Shown: piece after piece, positions 35,393 to 46,371 of the stretch
How positions within the stretch are numbered: position 1 is the stretch's first letter
How the letters are laid out: the number at the start of each line of letters is the position of its first letter
From: Gammaproteobacteria bacterium
Lineage (GTDB): Bacteria; Pseudomonadota; Gammaproteobacteria; DSM-19610
DNA length: 64,000 nt
Reading direction: 5' to 3'
NCBI GenBank assembly: GCA_015494295.1
Contig: WGBO01000026.1
Coordinates: forward strand, 1 to 64,000
Notes under the pieces: generated by a model
The model's input: the letters and a program-made list of their open reading frames with translations, nothing else
Told to the model about the DNA's origin: nothing
The model's database searches: none
Position numbers and translations under genes: made by a program

Positions 35393-35725
35393 ATGAACGC
35401 CGAGACGGACGTTGCCCTGGATATCGAGGGCTACCTGGTCGACCCCGAGGAATGGAACGAGGACATCGCGCGCCGCATGGCCGCCGCGGAAGGTCTGGAA
35501 CTGACCGATGAATACTGGGCGATCATACGCTTCATGCGCGACTACTGGAGCGAACACAAGGTTATTCCGGACGTTCGCCACGTGGTCGCCTTCATGACCG
35601 AACAGTTCGGTTACGACAAGAAGATGGCCAAAAAGCGTCTGTTCAAGCTTTTTCCCTACGGTTACGTGAAACAGGCCTGCAAGATCGCCGGCATGCAGCG
35701 GCCGCGCGCCTGGAGCACGGGCTGA
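35393..35725 (+). CDS. DsrC/TusE family protein lacking the terminal cysteine
   Basis: A 110-residue DsrC/TusE fold protein (WNEDIARRMAAAEGLELTDE, YWAIIRFMRDYW, KRLFKLFPYGYVKQACKIAG). DsrC carries sulfur on a penultimate Cys (CysA) that can form a disulfide with an upstream Cys (CysB). TusE keeps CysA. Here CysB is present (Cys96 in KQACKIAG), but the position expected for CysA, 11 residues later, is Trp107, and the tail ends WSTG. It is therefore unlikely to be a standard sulfur carrier and may be regulatory. A LysR regulator is divergent from it. Confidence 0.88.
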   Translation: MNAETDVALDIEGYLVDPEEWNEDIARRMAAAEGLELTDEYWAIIRFMRDYWSEHKVIPDVRHVVAFMTEQFGYDKKMAKKRLFKLFPYGYVKQACKIAGMQRPRAWSTG

Positions 35726-35786
35726 CTTTCCTGTATGGTGTCGGCTGTTTTTTAACTAGCTGGCCCACCGGGCCGAGGACCGCTTC

Positions 35787-36269
35787 ATGCAGATCGAGCA
35801 AAACAAGGTCGTTACCCTGAACTACACCCTGACCGACACAGATGGCAATGTCATCGACCAGTCCAATGATGGCAGCTTTGCCTACCTGCATGGTGCCAAC
35901 AACATCATCCCGGGTCTGGAAAACGCCCTGACCGGCAAGAGCGCCGGCGACAAGCTGGACGTGGCTGTCGCCCCCGCCGACGGCTATGGCGAACGCGACG
36001 CCGAAAAGACCCAGGCCGTGCCGCGCAACATGTTCCCGGAAGACACCGAAATCCAGACCGGCATGCAGTTCCACGCCCAGAGCCCGACCGGCGAAACCCT
36101 GGTGGTCACCGTCGTGGCCGTGGACGATGAAACCGTCACCGTCGACGGCAACCACCCGCTGGCCGGCGTCGACCTCAAGTTCGACGTGGAAATCATGGAT
36201 GTCCGCGACGCGACCGAGGAAGAAATCCAGCACGGTCACGTGCACGGCCCGGGCCACGCCCACGGCTGA
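35787..36269 (+). CDS. slyD: FKBP-type peptidyl-prolyl isomerase SlyD
   Basis: A 160-residue SlyD. The FKBP domain is interrupted by the IF (insert-in-flap) chaperone domain, as in E. coli (GLENALTGKSAGDKLDVAV, then PADGYGERD...NMFPEDTEI, FDVEIMDVRDATEEEI). The C-terminal tail is short and His-rich (HGHVHGPGHAHG), giving a nickel-binding site smaller than that of E. coli. ATG at 35787 has GAGGA seven bases upstream. An intrinsic terminator follows at 36294. Confidence 0.94.
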   Translation: MQIEQNKVVTLNYTLTDTDGNVIDQSNDGSFAYLHGANNIIPGLENALTGKSAGDKLDVAVAPADGYGERDAEKTQAVPRNMFPEDTEIQTGMQFHAQSPTGETLVVTVVAVDDETVTVDGNHPLAGVDLKFDVEIMDVRDATEEEIQHGHVHGPGHAHG

Positions 36270-36293
36270 GTCCTCCCGGCCCGCTGAACCCGA

Positions 36294-36322
36294 AAATCCC
36301 CGCCACCCGCGGGGATTTTTTT
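36294..36322 (+). terminator. intrinsic terminator after slyD
   Basis: AAATCCCCGC (36294-36303), loop CACCC, GCGGGGATTT (36309-36318) followed by TTTT: a 10-bp stem with a U-tract. It lies 25 nt after the slyD stop and, with its A-rich 5' arm, may also serve the convergent zinc-efflux gene that ends at 36346. Confidence 0.9.
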
Positions 36323-36345
36323 GGCTCCCCTTTTGGGGCTGGAGG

Positions 36346-37224
36346 TCAGTTGCCGCAGTTTTCGATTTCGAATTCCAGGGTCGAGTGGGTGATGGAGAAG
36401 GAGTCGGCGAGGCGTTGCTTGATGGCGTCCTTGATGCGCGCGGTGTCTTCAAAGCGATCGATGACGATGTGAGCTTCCAGTGCATTGCGGTGTTCGTCGA
36501 TCTGCCACAGGTGCACATGGTGCACATCGCGCACCCCTTCCACCGCTTCCATCGCCGCCGTGACTTCCGCCACCGACAGGCCGGCGGGCGTTCCTTCCAT
36601 GAGCAGGTGGATGGTATCCGGCAACATGCCCGCGGCCTGATACAACACGTAGAGTGCTATAAGCAGCGTCAGCAGCGTGTCGGTCCAGTACCAGCCATAC
36701 AGGAGAATGAGACTGCCGGCGACGATCACACCCACCGAAGCCAGGGCGTCGGACACATTGTGCAGGAAGGCCGCGCGAATATTCATGCTGTGGCGCGACA
36801 TCGTCCAGGTGAGCACCGCCGTGGCGACGTCCACTACCAGCGCCACCCCGGCGACCACGACCACGATCCAGCCCTCGATCACCTGCGGTTCGAATACCCG
36901 CCAGACGGCCTCGTAGATCAGGTACAGGCCGATGATCACCAGGGTCACCAGGTTGACCAGCGCGGCAATGACCTCGGCGCGCCGGTAACCGAAGGTTCTC
37001 AGTTCGTCCGCGGGCTGCCTGCCGATGCGCCGCGCCAGCCAGGCGATCAGCAATGAACTGGCATCGCTGAAATTGTGCAGCGCATCCGCGACCAGTGACA
37101 GGCTGCCGGACACGATGCCCCCGATTACCTGCGCCAGGGTCAACAGCATGTTGGCCGCTATGGCCAACAGCAGCCGCCTGTCGCCCATGCGCCCGGTATG
37201 GTGGTGATGGTGCCCGCGACTCAT
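36346..37224 (-). CDS. CDF-family zinc/cation efflux protein (ZitB-like)
   Basis: A 292-residue cation diffusion facilitator with six membrane helices and a cytoplasmic C-terminal domain. It begins with a His run ([11 protein letters not shown]) that could bind Zn2+. The transport-site His and Asp occur in [14 protein letters not shown] (helix 2) and [14 protein letters not shown] (helix 5), giving the HxxxD pattern of zinc exporters. ATG at 37224 was chosen because it places the His run at the N-terminus. It is convergent with slyD. Confidence 0.92.
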   Translation of the reverse strand: MSRGHHHHHTGRMGDRRLLLAIAANMLLTLAQVIGGIVSGSLSLVADALHNFSDASSLLIAWLARRIGRQPADELRTFGYRRAEVIAALVNLVTLVIIGLYLIYEAVWRVFEPQVIEGWIVVVVAGVALVVDVATAVLTWTMSRHSMNIRAAFLHNVSDALASVGVIVAGSLILLYGWYWTDTLLTLLIALYVLYQAAGMLPDTIHLLMEGTPAGLSVAEVTAAMEAVEGVRDVHHVHLWQIDEHRNALEAHIVIDRFEDTARIKDAIKQRLADSFSITHSTLEFEIENCGN

Positions 37225-37256
37225 GGAACGATGATAAACGCGGAGCCCGGGAATTC

Positions 37257-38702
37257 CTATACGGCGGGCAGTTCGCTGTCGCCCGCCAGGTACCTGTCCA
37301 CCGCGCGAGCGCACTGGCGGCCCTCGCGTATCGCCCACACCACCAGGGACTGGCCGCGGCGCATGTCGCCGCAACTGAATATGCCGTCCAGGCTGGTGCG
37401 GTAATCGCTGTCGTCGGCGCGCACGTTGCCGCGCGCGTCCAGCGACAAGCCGGCACGTGTCACCAGCGTATCGTGCTCCGTATGTGCAAAGCCGATGGCG
37501 ATCAACACCAGTTGCGCCTCCAGGCGGCGCGAAGGCGCGTCGGCCGCCTGTTTCACGAGACGCCCTTCACTGTTCCTGTACCAGCGCAACGGCTGCAGGC
37601 GGACAGCCTCGACATGCCCCTCGCGCCCTTCGAACGCGACCGTGTCGTAACCCCACAGACGCCGGCAGCCTTCCTCCTCGACATCGCCGGGACGAAGCAG
37701 GGGCGCCGGCTCCGGCCAGTACCGGCGAATATCGACCCGCTCGGGCGGCCGTTCGTGGTACTGCACCTGGGTGACGCTGCGCGCACCCTGGCGCAGCGCG
37801 GTGCCGGCACAATCCTGCCCGGTATCGCCACCGCCGATAATGACCACGTCGAGGCCGCGTGCGTCGATGCGCCGCCGCGGATCGATATGTTCGCCGGCAA
37901 CCACCCGGTTCTGCTGCTCCAGATAGCGCATGGCGTAGTGAATACCGTCCAGCCCGCTACCCGGCACTTCCAGGCGACGCGGGCTGGAGGCGCCACAGGC
38001 CAGCACCACCGCATCCACCTCGCCGCGCAGGGCGTCGAGCGCTAGTCGATCTCCAACCCGGACGCCGACATGAAACGCCACGCCCTCCGCCTCGATCTGC
38101 GCCAGGCGCCGCTCCAGCACGGATTTCTCAAGGCGAAAATCCGGGATACCGTAGCGCAGCAGCCCGCCCGCGCGGTCAGCCTTTTCATAGACCGACACCC
38201 GGTAGCCCGCCCTGGCCAGCGATTGCGCGCAGGCCAGTCCGGCCGGCCCCGAGCCCACCACGGCGACCCGTTCACGCCGCTTGCGGCGCGCCGGCTTCGG
38301 CCGTACCCAGCCCTCGCGCCAGGCCCGTTCGACAATCGCCAGTTCGATGTTGCGAATGGTGACCGGCGCACCTTCCAGCATCAGGGTGCACGCCGACTCG
38401 CAGGGCGCGGGACACAGCCGGCCGGTGAATTCCGGAAAATTGTTGGTGGATTCCAGTTGTTGCCAGGCCTGGCGCCAGTGCCCGTCGACCAGCAGCCCGT
38501 TCCAGTCCGGTACCAGGTTGTGAACCGGACAATACTGGTGGCAACAGGGCACGCCGCAATCCATGCAGCGCTGCGCCTGCCTTGTCACCCGGCCCGGCTC
38601 TGCGAGGCGGGTGTACTCGCGCCAGTGGCGCAAACGCCGCGCGGCGGGTTCGCGCGGCGGCTCCGCACGTTCAATGGTCATGAAAGCCCGGGGATCCTGC
38701 AT
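37257..38702 (-). CDS. gltD: glutamate synthase small subunit (GltD)
   Basis: A 481-residue iron-sulfur flavoprotein. N-terminal Cys clusters ([18 protein letters not shown] and [11 protein letters not shown]) ligate two [4Fe-4S] centres; two nucleotide folds follow with [13 protein letters not shown] (FAD) and [14 protein letters not shown] (NADPH), and the C-terminus ends with the redox domain ([19 protein letters not shown]). It passes electrons from NADPH to the large subunit, but gltB is not adjacent: ZitB lies downstream and a GIY-YIG gene upstream. ATG at 38702 follows AGGAGGGACG. Confidence 0.93.
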   Translation of the reverse strand: MQDPRAFMTIERAEPPREPAARRLRHWREYTRLAEPGRVTRQAQRCMDCGVPCCHQYCPVHNLVPDWNGLLVDGHWRQAWQQLESTNNFPEFTGRLCPAPCESACTLMLEGAPVTIRNIELAIVERAWREGWVRPKPARRKRRERVAVVGSGPAGLACAQSLARAGYRVSVYEKADRAGGLLRYGIPDFRLEKSVLERRLAQIEAEGVAFHVGVRVGDRLALDALRGEVDAVVLACGASSPRRLEVPGSGLDGIHYAMRYLEQQNRVVAGEHIDPRRRIDARGLDVVIIGGGDTGQDCAGTALRQGARSVTQVQYHERPPERVDIRRYWPEPAPLLRPGDVEEEGCRRLWGYDTVAFEGREGHVEAVRLQPLRWYRNSEGRLVKQAADAPSRRLEAQLVLIAIGFAHTEHDTLVTRAGLSLDARGNVRADDSDYRTSLDGIFSCGDMRRGQSLVVWAIREGRQCARAVDRYLAGDSELPAV

Positions 38703-38780
38703 CTCGTCCCTCCTGCCTTCCTGTTGAAAGTCTAGTTCGGGATCACCGGACAGCGCCGGAATGCAGCAATCTTTGGATGG

Positions 38781-39083
38781 TTATTGCGCGGCTGGTGCTG
38801 TGGCTTCGGCCCGGAACCGGGACAACTCGTTGGCGGGAGAGTCGATCAGGCGTTCCTTGTCCCGTCGCTTCAGTTTCTTGATGGCCGCTTCGCGACGGCT
38901 GGCGCTGCTGCGGTCGTGGCCACTCTCCAGGTACACCAGCCGCAAAGGCTGGCGCCCGCGAAAGTAGCGAGCGCCGCCCGGCGCCCCCGCATGCTGGCGC
39001 AGGCGCCGCTCGACGTCATTGCTGATCCCGGTATACAGCGTATCGTCACTGCACAAGACGATGTAGACCTGCCAGCCACTCAT
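38781..39083 (-). CDS. GIY-YIG nuclease-domain protein (YhbQ-like)
   Basis: A 100-residue protein with the GIY-YIG fold: VYIVLCSDDTLYTGISNDV contains the modified motif pair (VYI and YTGIS), followed by Arg in ERRLRQH, then RPLRLVYLESG and a basic C-terminal helix (KKLKRRDKERLI) including the conserved ALRRE-like Glu-containing region. YhbQ relatives act in DNA repair. The ATG at 39083 overlaps the stop of the SprT gene (ATGA), so the two are translationally coupled. Confidence 0.88.
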   Translation of the reverse strand: MSGWQVYIVLCSDDTLYTGISNDVERRLRQHAGAPGGARYFRGRQPLRLVYLESGHDRSSASRREAAIKKLKRRDKERLIDSPANELSRFRAEATAPAAQ

Positions 39084-39601
39084 GCCGGACCGGGACGCAG
39101 GGTCTCGCCACAGTGGCGGCAGTGGTAGCGGACCTCGCCTCGCAGCACGCGGTTGTGGCGGCAGGTGGTCAGGCTGTGCACCCCGCAGGCGCAGTGGTAG
39201 TCGAAACGGCGCTGACGCCGGACCGGCAGACCGCTCAGGTCGAAGGAGGCCGTGACCCGCGGCTCCACGCCGAGCGCCTGCATCACCGAGCGCCACTCGC
39301 GCCCGTGCGCACGCACCCGGCGCAGACCCCACAACTGGTCGACGACGAAATGCGCGACTTCGTGCGGCACGGTGTCGGCCAGGTTGTCATGGAAATAGCG
39401 CGCAAAAATCCACGGGTTGTAACGAATCGCCGCCTCGCCCCGCAGCACCCGGTACTGGCCGGCGGCACGGCCCGAGAGGTCGAAACGCACCGGCGGTGCG
39501 ACGAATTCGCGTTCGAACAGGCGCGCCGCGCGCGACACACATTCGGCGGTCGCCTCCCGCACCTGCCGTTGCCGGCTTTCGTCCAGAGGTATCGGGTCCA
39601 T
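39080..39601 (-). CDS. SprT-family zinc metalloprotease
   Basis: A 173-residue SprT-like protein. The zinc-binding protease motif HEVAH (DTVPHEVAHFVVDQL) lies in the first half, and a C-terminal zinc-ribbon follows with CACG and CRHCGETL. Related proteins clear DNA-protein crosslinks. ATG at 39601 (MDPIPLDES) was chosen; the longer frame has an unlikely Arg/Gly leader. It is directly upstream of the GIY-YIG gene with a 4-nt overlap, and downstream of an intrinsic terminator that isolates it from the rhodanese gene. Confidence 0.88.
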   Translation of the reverse strand: MDPIPLDESRQRQVREATAECVSRAARLFEREFVAPPVRFDLSGRAAGQYRVLRGEAAIRYNPWIFARYFHDNLADTVPHEVAHFVVDQLWGLRRVRAHGREWRSVMQALGVEPRVTASFDLSGLPVRRQRRFDYHCACGVHSLTTCRHNRVLRGEVRYHCRHCGETLRPGPA

Positions 39602-39646
39602 GACGGCATGATAACCAACGCCGGCAGCCCCGTCCTCCCGGAAACG

Positions 39647-39672
39647 AAAAAAGCGGCCACCAGGGCCGCTTT
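39647..39672 (-). terminator. intrinsic terminator after the rhodanese gene
   Basis: On the minus strand AAAGCGGCC, loop CTGGT, GGCCGCTTT followed by TTT (39672 down to 39647). It lies 24 nt after the rhodanese stop codon and before the SprT gene, so it ends the 40557-39696 transcript. Confidence 0.88.
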
Positions 39673-39695
39673 CTCTTCGCCGGGGCAAGCCCCTG

Positions 39696-40340
39696 CTACT
39701 TGACGGTAGTCAAGCCGAGTATCTCCCAGTCCTGCATCCCGCCCCGGTACCACTTGATCTTGTGCGCCGGGTAACCGATGCGCAGCAAGGACTTGATGTT
39801 ATTGGGCGACTGTCCGCACCACATGCCGTTGCAGAACATCACCAGGGTTCTGGCCTTGCTGAAATCCCACAACTCGTCCATTTGTTTCGCGCCGAACTGC
39901 TGCTCGAGAATCTCAGTGATGGTCAGGGGATCGGACTTGGCCACATTAAGTCTGGTCCAGGGGATGTTGATCGAACCCGGGATGGTGCCCCGTTTCACCC
40001 AGTCGGGCGTGCGCGAGTCAATGACCAGCACGTCCTTGTCACCGTCGGAGACGCGCTTCAGGTAGGCGAGCATCTCGACTTCCGCGATGGTCTCGACGCC
40101 GGGCGCAAGCACGGCCGGCTGGATACAGAACGGCGGGCAGGGACGCGAGGTCTTTGCGAAGGACGGGTTTACCTTGTTGTCCTTGCTCTGGTTGCGCTGG
40201 ATGGTAACCGGCTTGCCCTTGTGCATGACGGTAAGCGACTCGAGGTCGCGGGTGATCTTGACCTTCAAACCGTCACCACTGTGCACCGCGAGCGGCATAC
40301 CCAGTAACAATACGGCGGCTAGACTTGCAATCTTGTTCAT
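39696..40340 (-). CDS. exported rhodanese-domain protein
   Basis: A 214-residue protein with a Sec signal peptide (MNKIASLAAVLLLGMPLAVHS, cleavage near VHS-GD). The rhodanese domain spans about 100-210: VLVIDSRTPDWVKRGTIPGSINIPW and the active-site loop TLVMFCNGMWCGQSPNNI. Two cysteines surround the catalytic position (CNGMWCGQS), unlike the usual CxxGxR, so persulfide transfer is plausible but substrate is not evident. Further Cys lie in RPCPPFCIQP. It is periplasmic, and cotranscribed with a small acidic exported protein 37 nt upstream. ATG at 40340 follows GAGGAAAAGAG. Confidence 0.88.
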   Translation of the reverse strand: MNKIASLAAVLLLGMPLAVHSGDGLKVKITRDLESLTVMHKGKPVTIQRNQSKDNKVNPSFAKTSRPCPPFCIQPAVLAPGVETIAEVEMLAYLKRVSDGDKDVLVIDSRTPDWVKRGTIPGSINIPWTRLNVAKSDPLTITEILEQQFGAKQMDELWDFSKARTLVMFCNGMWCGQSPNNIKSLLRIGYPAHKIKWYRGGMQDWEILGLTTVK

Positions 40341-40377
40341 GGTTCTCTTTTCCTCGATATGGTGTTTGACTTGACGA

Positions 40378-40557
40378 CTATTCATCACAATCCGGCTCTT
40401 CCTCTTCTTCCGTCTCCGCTTCGCCGGCACCCGCCGGCTCGTTGCCGGATACCGCAGCCGGGCATACTGCCGGCGCGCCCGGCATGACCGCGCCGGCGTT
40501 GCAGGACGACGCATAAAGCCCTATAAAAAACAGAGCTATAAAAATTTCCTTGAACAT
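40378..40557 (-). CDS. tiny acidic exported protein upstream of rhodanese
   Basis: A 59-residue protein with a hydrophobic leader (MFKEIFIALFFIGLYASSC; possibly a lipobox-like end at Cys20) and a mature part rich in Ala, Pro and acidic residues (ETEEEEEPDCDE at the C-terminus) with several cysteines. ATG at 40557 is preceded by GGAAGC. No family recognised. Co-orientation and 37-nt spacing suggest it acts together with the exported rhodanese, perhaps as a small thiol partner. Confidence 0.55.
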   Translation of the reverse strand: MFKEIFIALFFIGLYASSCNAGAVMPGAPAVCPAAVSGNEPAGAGEAETEEEEEPDCDE

Positions 40558-40666
40558 GCTTCCAACCCTTCTTAACAAGATCTTGATATGTTTCGCACTA
40601 TAGCCAAGCAACACGCGCCGGAACAGTGACCCGGTGTCCATAGGCTTTTGTCCATGATGAATTGGA

Positions 40667-40679
40667 TATAATCGCGGTC
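40667..40679 (+). promoter_or_regulatory. sigma-70 -10 box immediately before greB
   Basis: A perfect TATAAT at 40667-40672 lies only 8 nt before the greB ATG (40680), so transcription would start at or next to the A of the start codon. The -35 hexamer is weak (CTTTTG around 40645-40650). No Shine-Dalgarno is visible, in keeping with a leaderless message. Inferred from spacing only. Confidence 0.45.
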
Positions 40680-41210
40680 ATGGGACGCTACCGGCCACCG
40701 CAACCGAAATCCTCGCTATACATCACCCGACCCGGCTTCGAACGGCTGCAGCAGGAGCACCGCGACATCTGGAAACGGCGCGCCGACGTCACCCGGGCGC
40801 TGGCGGCCGCGGCCGCCGAGGGCGACCGCTCGGAGAACGCGGAATATATTTACCGGAAGAAGGAACTGCGCGAACTGGACCGGCGCATCCGCTACCTGCA
40901 AAAGCGCCTGCCGGAACTGAAGGTGGTCTCCGACCCGCCATCCGATCGCGACAGGATCTACTTCGGGGCCAGCGTGACACTGGAAAACGAGGAAGGTGAA
41001 GAAGTGTGTTACCGGATCGTCGGGCCGGATGAATTCGACCCGTCACGCGGCTGGATCAGCATGGACTCGCCGATGGCGCGGGCGCTGATGAAGAAAACCC
41101 TGGACGATGAAATCGTGGTGCAGATCGGCGAGCGACAGTCGCGCTATATCGTGCTGGAAATCGATTACCCGGACGCCGGCAACGCCAGCACCCCCGGCAA
41201 GGTGAAATAG
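40680..41210 (+). CDS. greB: transcription elongation factor GreB
   Basis: A 176-residue GreB that rescues backtracked RNA polymerase by stimulating transcript cleavage. The N-terminal coiled coil has the acidic tip in GDRSENAEYIYRKKELRELD (GreB type, with EYIYRKK as in E. coli DYQYNKK), followed by the FKBP-like C-terminal domain (YRIVGPDEFDPSRGWISMDS). ATG at 40680; no ribosome-binding site is visible. Its 3' end overlaps the convergent sensor-kinase gene by 46 nt. Confidence 0.93.
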   Translation: MGRYRPPQPKSSLYITRPGFERLQQEHRDIWKRRADVTRALAAAAAEGDRSENAEYIYRKKELRELDRRIRYLQKRLPELKVVSDPPSDRDRIYFGASVTLENEEGEEVCYRIVGPDEFDPSRGWISMDSPMARALMKKTLDDEIVVQIGERQSRYIVLEIDYPDAGNASTPGKVK

Positions 41211-43327
41211 AAGGTCGCTCCTTCGTCCACCTTCGCCTCGGCCCATACGCGCCCGCCGTGCCGCCGGATGATCCGCGACACGGTCGCCAGCCCGATACCA
41301 CTGCCCTCATATTCGTCGGCGCGGTGCAGACGCTGGAAGGCATTGAACAGCTTGTCCGCGTAGGCCATGTCGAAACCGGCGCCATTGTCCCTGACGAAAT
41401 AGACGCATTCGCCGCTTTCCTCGTGGCAGCCAAAAACGATCTCCGCCGTCTCTTTCCTGCTGGTGTACTTCATGGCGTTGCCGAGCAGGTTCTCCAGGAC
41501 AACGCGCAACAACTGGCGGTCGCCGTTGACTGGCTTGTCGACCTCGATGTGGAAACTCACCTTGCGCCCCGCCACCTGCTCGCCCAGTTCATCCGCAACC
41601 TCGCGCGCCAGCGCGCCAAGATCGACCGGCTCGGGCTTCAGGCCGGTGCGGCCGATACGCGACAGTTCCAGCAGGTTGTCGATCAGTTCGGACATGCGCC
41701 GCGCATTGCCGCGGATACGCGCGAGATAACGGGCACCCTCCTCGTCGAGACTGTCGGAGCAGTCTTCCAGCAAGGCCTGGCTGAAACCGTCGATGGCACG
41801 CAAGGGCGCGCGCAGGTCGTGCGACACCGAATAGCCGAAGGATTCCAGTTCCTGGTTGCTGATACGCAGCGCCATAGTGCGCTCTTCCACTCGCTGCTCC
41901 AGTTCATCACGGCTGCGTTGCAGTTCTTCCTCGGCATTCCGGCGCTGCTCGTCGAGCCGCGCAGTATGAATGGCGATCGCGGCTTCGTTGGCGAGCCCCT
42001 CGATCAGGGTCAGTTCACGGCGCGTATAGCTGCGCTTGCGATGCTGGTTGACGGTCATCAGCACGCCCAGAGGGCGGTTCTCGTAGCGGAGCACGGCGGC
42101 CAGCGCGGACTGAACGCGGAAATCCTTCACCATTCGGGGACTGACGCGGGCATCGGTGTCCACGTCATGCACCGCGACCACCGACTGGTGGCGGAAAGCC
42201 CAGTTGGCGAGCGAGGATTCGTCCGGGGAAATCCGGAAATAGCCTTCGGGCCGGTAATGCTCGCCGCTTTGCGCGACGCCGACCAGTTCATCCCTATCCG
42301 GGTCGTGCAGGATCAGGAAAGACATATCGTCGCCTATCGCCTGCTGACACAGATCGATGATGGTATCGATGAGGTGGGGCAAGCCCGACACCTCGTCCGC
42401 GGTACGCAGGATCTGGTTGTTGATGGACAGCAGCCGGTTACGGGTGGCGAGTTCCTGCAGCAACTCCCGGTAGCCGTTGGCAAGCACGCCGAGTTCGTCG
42501 GTGGACCTGGGTTGCAGTCCCGAGGGATCGAGGCTGTCCAGGGATATCTCGCCCTCGATCATGGCATGCAGCGGCGCGATGGACTGGCTGACACTGCGCA
42601 CGAAAATCAGGCTGCCGGCAATGGCGAGCACTTCGAGCGTCAGCCACACGAAGAACGTCTCCAGGGTGAAGAAACCGGTGCGCGTCCAGTAATACTGGAC
42701 CAGCATGGTATCGATGAGCAGCGGCACCAGCGCGCCGATCAGGAATATCTTGGTGCGGATCGTGACCTGAGGGCGGGTAAAGCGGATTTTTCCCAGCGTC
42801 CCGCCGAACAGGTCGAGGATGCGGAAAAATATGGGCAAGCCTACCAGGATGGAGACGATCAGGGCCACCAGGTGAATGCGGAACCAGTCGATGGGCGCGG
42901 CGACATAGTCCGTGTATAACTCCGCCGACAGGATCACCGAACCCGGCGCCAGCGTGAGGTAGAGCAGGAACACGCTCCAGAAATGCAGGGGGAAGCGCCG
43001 CATGCACTCCAGCGCCGCGTTGCCCGACGCATCCGAAGGCGAATCCAGCCATTGCACCACCGGCCGGATGTAGCGAGGGAAATACCAGGCGGAAAAGAAC
43101 AACCAGCCGAAAATGAACAAGGGCTCCAGCGGCGTGGACAAAATGCCCAGCATTTGCTGAATATTCAGAACCTGGATAAAAAGGATGAAGCCGAGACCGA
43201 TCACAGGCGGCAGCAGCCACGCCAGCAGAATCAGGAACAGGAAGTCCCGTCGAAAGGTTTCAGCGTCGAGCATTATTGTCAGGCTATCCCCGTCGTCCAC
43301 CGAACCCGCCACGGTTTCGGCAGCCAT
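41165..43327 (-). CDS. membrane sensor histidine kinase with GAF domain
   Basis: A 720-residue kinase. An N-terminal membrane module has about six hydrophobic segments (DFLFLILLAWLLPPVIGLGF to EVLAIAGSLIFVR), then a HAMP-like linker (SIAPLHAMIEGEI), a GAF domain (about 300-440), a coiled coil (QRSRDELEQRVEERTMAL), HisKA with the phospho-acceptor in GYSVSHDLRAPLRAIDGFS, and HATPase (ENLLGNAMKYTSR, DNGAGFDMAYA, GSGIGLATVSRI). No response regulator is adjacent. ATG at 43327 or 43273 could be the start. The ligand is unknown. Confidence 0.9.
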   Translation of the reverse strand: MAAETVAGSVDDGDSLTIMLDAETFRRDFLFLILLAWLLPPVIGLGFILFIQVLNIQQMLGILSTPLEPLFIFGWLFFSAWYFPRYIRPVVQWLDSPSDASGNAALECMRRFPLHFWSVFLLYLTLAPGSVILSAELYTDYVAAPIDWFRIHLVALIVSILVGLPIFFRILDLFGGTLGKIRFTRPQVTIRTKIFLIGALVPLLIDTMLVQYYWTRTGFFTLETFFVWLTLEVLAIAGSLIFVRSVSQSIAPLHAMIEGEISLDSLDPSGLQPRSTDELGVLANGYRELLQELATRNRLLSINNQILRTADEVSGLPHLIDTIIDLCQQAIGDDMSFLILHDPDRDELVGVAQSGEHYRPEGYFRISPDESSLANWAFRHQSVVAVHDVDTDARVSPRMVKDFRVQSALAAVLRYENRPLGVLMTVNQHRKRSYTRRELTLIEGLANEAAIAIHTARLDEQRRNAEEELQRSRDELEQRVEERTMALRISNQELESFGYSVSHDLRAPLRAIDGFSQALLEDCSDSLDEEGARYLARIRGNARRMSELIDNLLELSRIGRTGLKPEPVDLGALAREVADELGEQVAGRKVSFHIEVDKPVNGDRQLLRVVLENLLGNAMKYTSRKETAEIVFGCHEESGECVYFVRDNGAGFDMAYADKLFNAFQRLHRADEYEGSGIGLATVSRIIRRHGGRVWAEAKVDEGATFYFTLPGVLALPASG

Positions 43328-43389
43328 TTACATTGAGCATAGGAAGCCTGGTGGAAAAAGTCCACCACAAAGGGAGCTACATGCCGAAA

Positions 43390-45561
<2,172 letters not shown>

Positions 45562-45680
45562 GGCGGGGAAACCTGTCTGGCGCGCGCCAGGATAATATCA
45601 GGCCGTCATTGTAGCAGTTGACGTCCATCCCCGCCCCCGCACGCGGCACGGCAAAACCACGCGCTCTACGGGGCAATACC

Positions 45681-46244
45681 TCAGGCCCGGGAAATGAACT
45701 CGCGGGTTTCGGTATTGATCTTGATCACCTCGCCCGGCGTCAGGTACTCCGGCACCTGCACCACCAGGCCGGTGGTCAGCGTGGCGGGCTTGGTGCGCGC
45801 CGATGAAGAGGCCGCCTTCATGCCCGGCGCGCAGTCCGTAATCTCCAGCGTCACCGTGGCCGGCAGCTCGATGGCCAGCACCGCCCCGTCGGCAATAAGC
45901 GCGCTCAGACCCTCCATCCCGTCGGTCAGGAAATCCAGCTCCTCCTCCAGCACCTCGTCGGAAAGGGTGTACTGCTCATAACTCTCGACATCCATGAACG
46001 TGCAGCCGTCGCCGTCCCGGTACAGCATCTGCACCGCACGGCGCACCATGTCCACCGGTTCCACCATCTCGTCACCCTTGAAACTGCGCTCGAACTTCTG
46101 CCGCGACACCAGATCCTGGCCACGCACCTTGTACAGGGTGCTGCCGCTGCGCGACGATGGCGACTGCACCTGCACATGCTTGACCAGAATGTTCTTGCCA
46201 TCGAGCTGGAACACCATGCCTTTCTTGATCTCGTTTGCTTTCAT
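45681..46244 (-). CDS. efpL: elongation factor P-like protein EfpL (YeiP)
   Basis: A 187-residue EF-P paralog of the EfpL/YeiP group, which helps ribosomes through stalling motifs. Three OB-type domains are recognisable. The functional loop is SPSSRSG (residues 28-34) with Arg32 at the tip instead of the modified Lys of EF-P, so it needs no lysinylation. ATG at 46244; it is divergent from rapA with 127 nt between. Confidence 0.93.
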   Translation of the reverse strand: MKANEIKKGMVFQLDGKNILVKHVQVQSPSSRSGSTLYKVRGQDLVSRQKFERSFKGDEMVEPVDMVRRAVQMLYRDGDGCTFMDVESYEQYTLSDEVLEEELDFLTDGMEGLSALIADGAVLAIELPATVTLEITDCAPGMKAASSSARTKPATLTTGLVVQVPEYLTPGEVIKINTETREFISRA

Positions 46245-46311
46245 AACGCGAAAATCACCCTGCCCCTGTTTTATCGAATCCCCACCATTCTACTCTCACT
46301 CCATCCCCTTT

Positions 46312-46343
46312 TTGATGCCTCGTGTCTCTTTTTGCTCTAAGAT
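46312..46343 (+). promoter_or_regulatory. candidate rapA promoter
   Basis: TTGATG (46312-46317) and TAAGAT (46338-46343) are separated by 20 nt, longer than ideal. If real, an upstream ATG at 46342 lies within the -10 box, which supports translation from the GTG at 46372. Confidence 0.35.
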
Positions 46344-46371
46344 GGCGCGGTTTTTTGCAAGAGGTCGAGGC

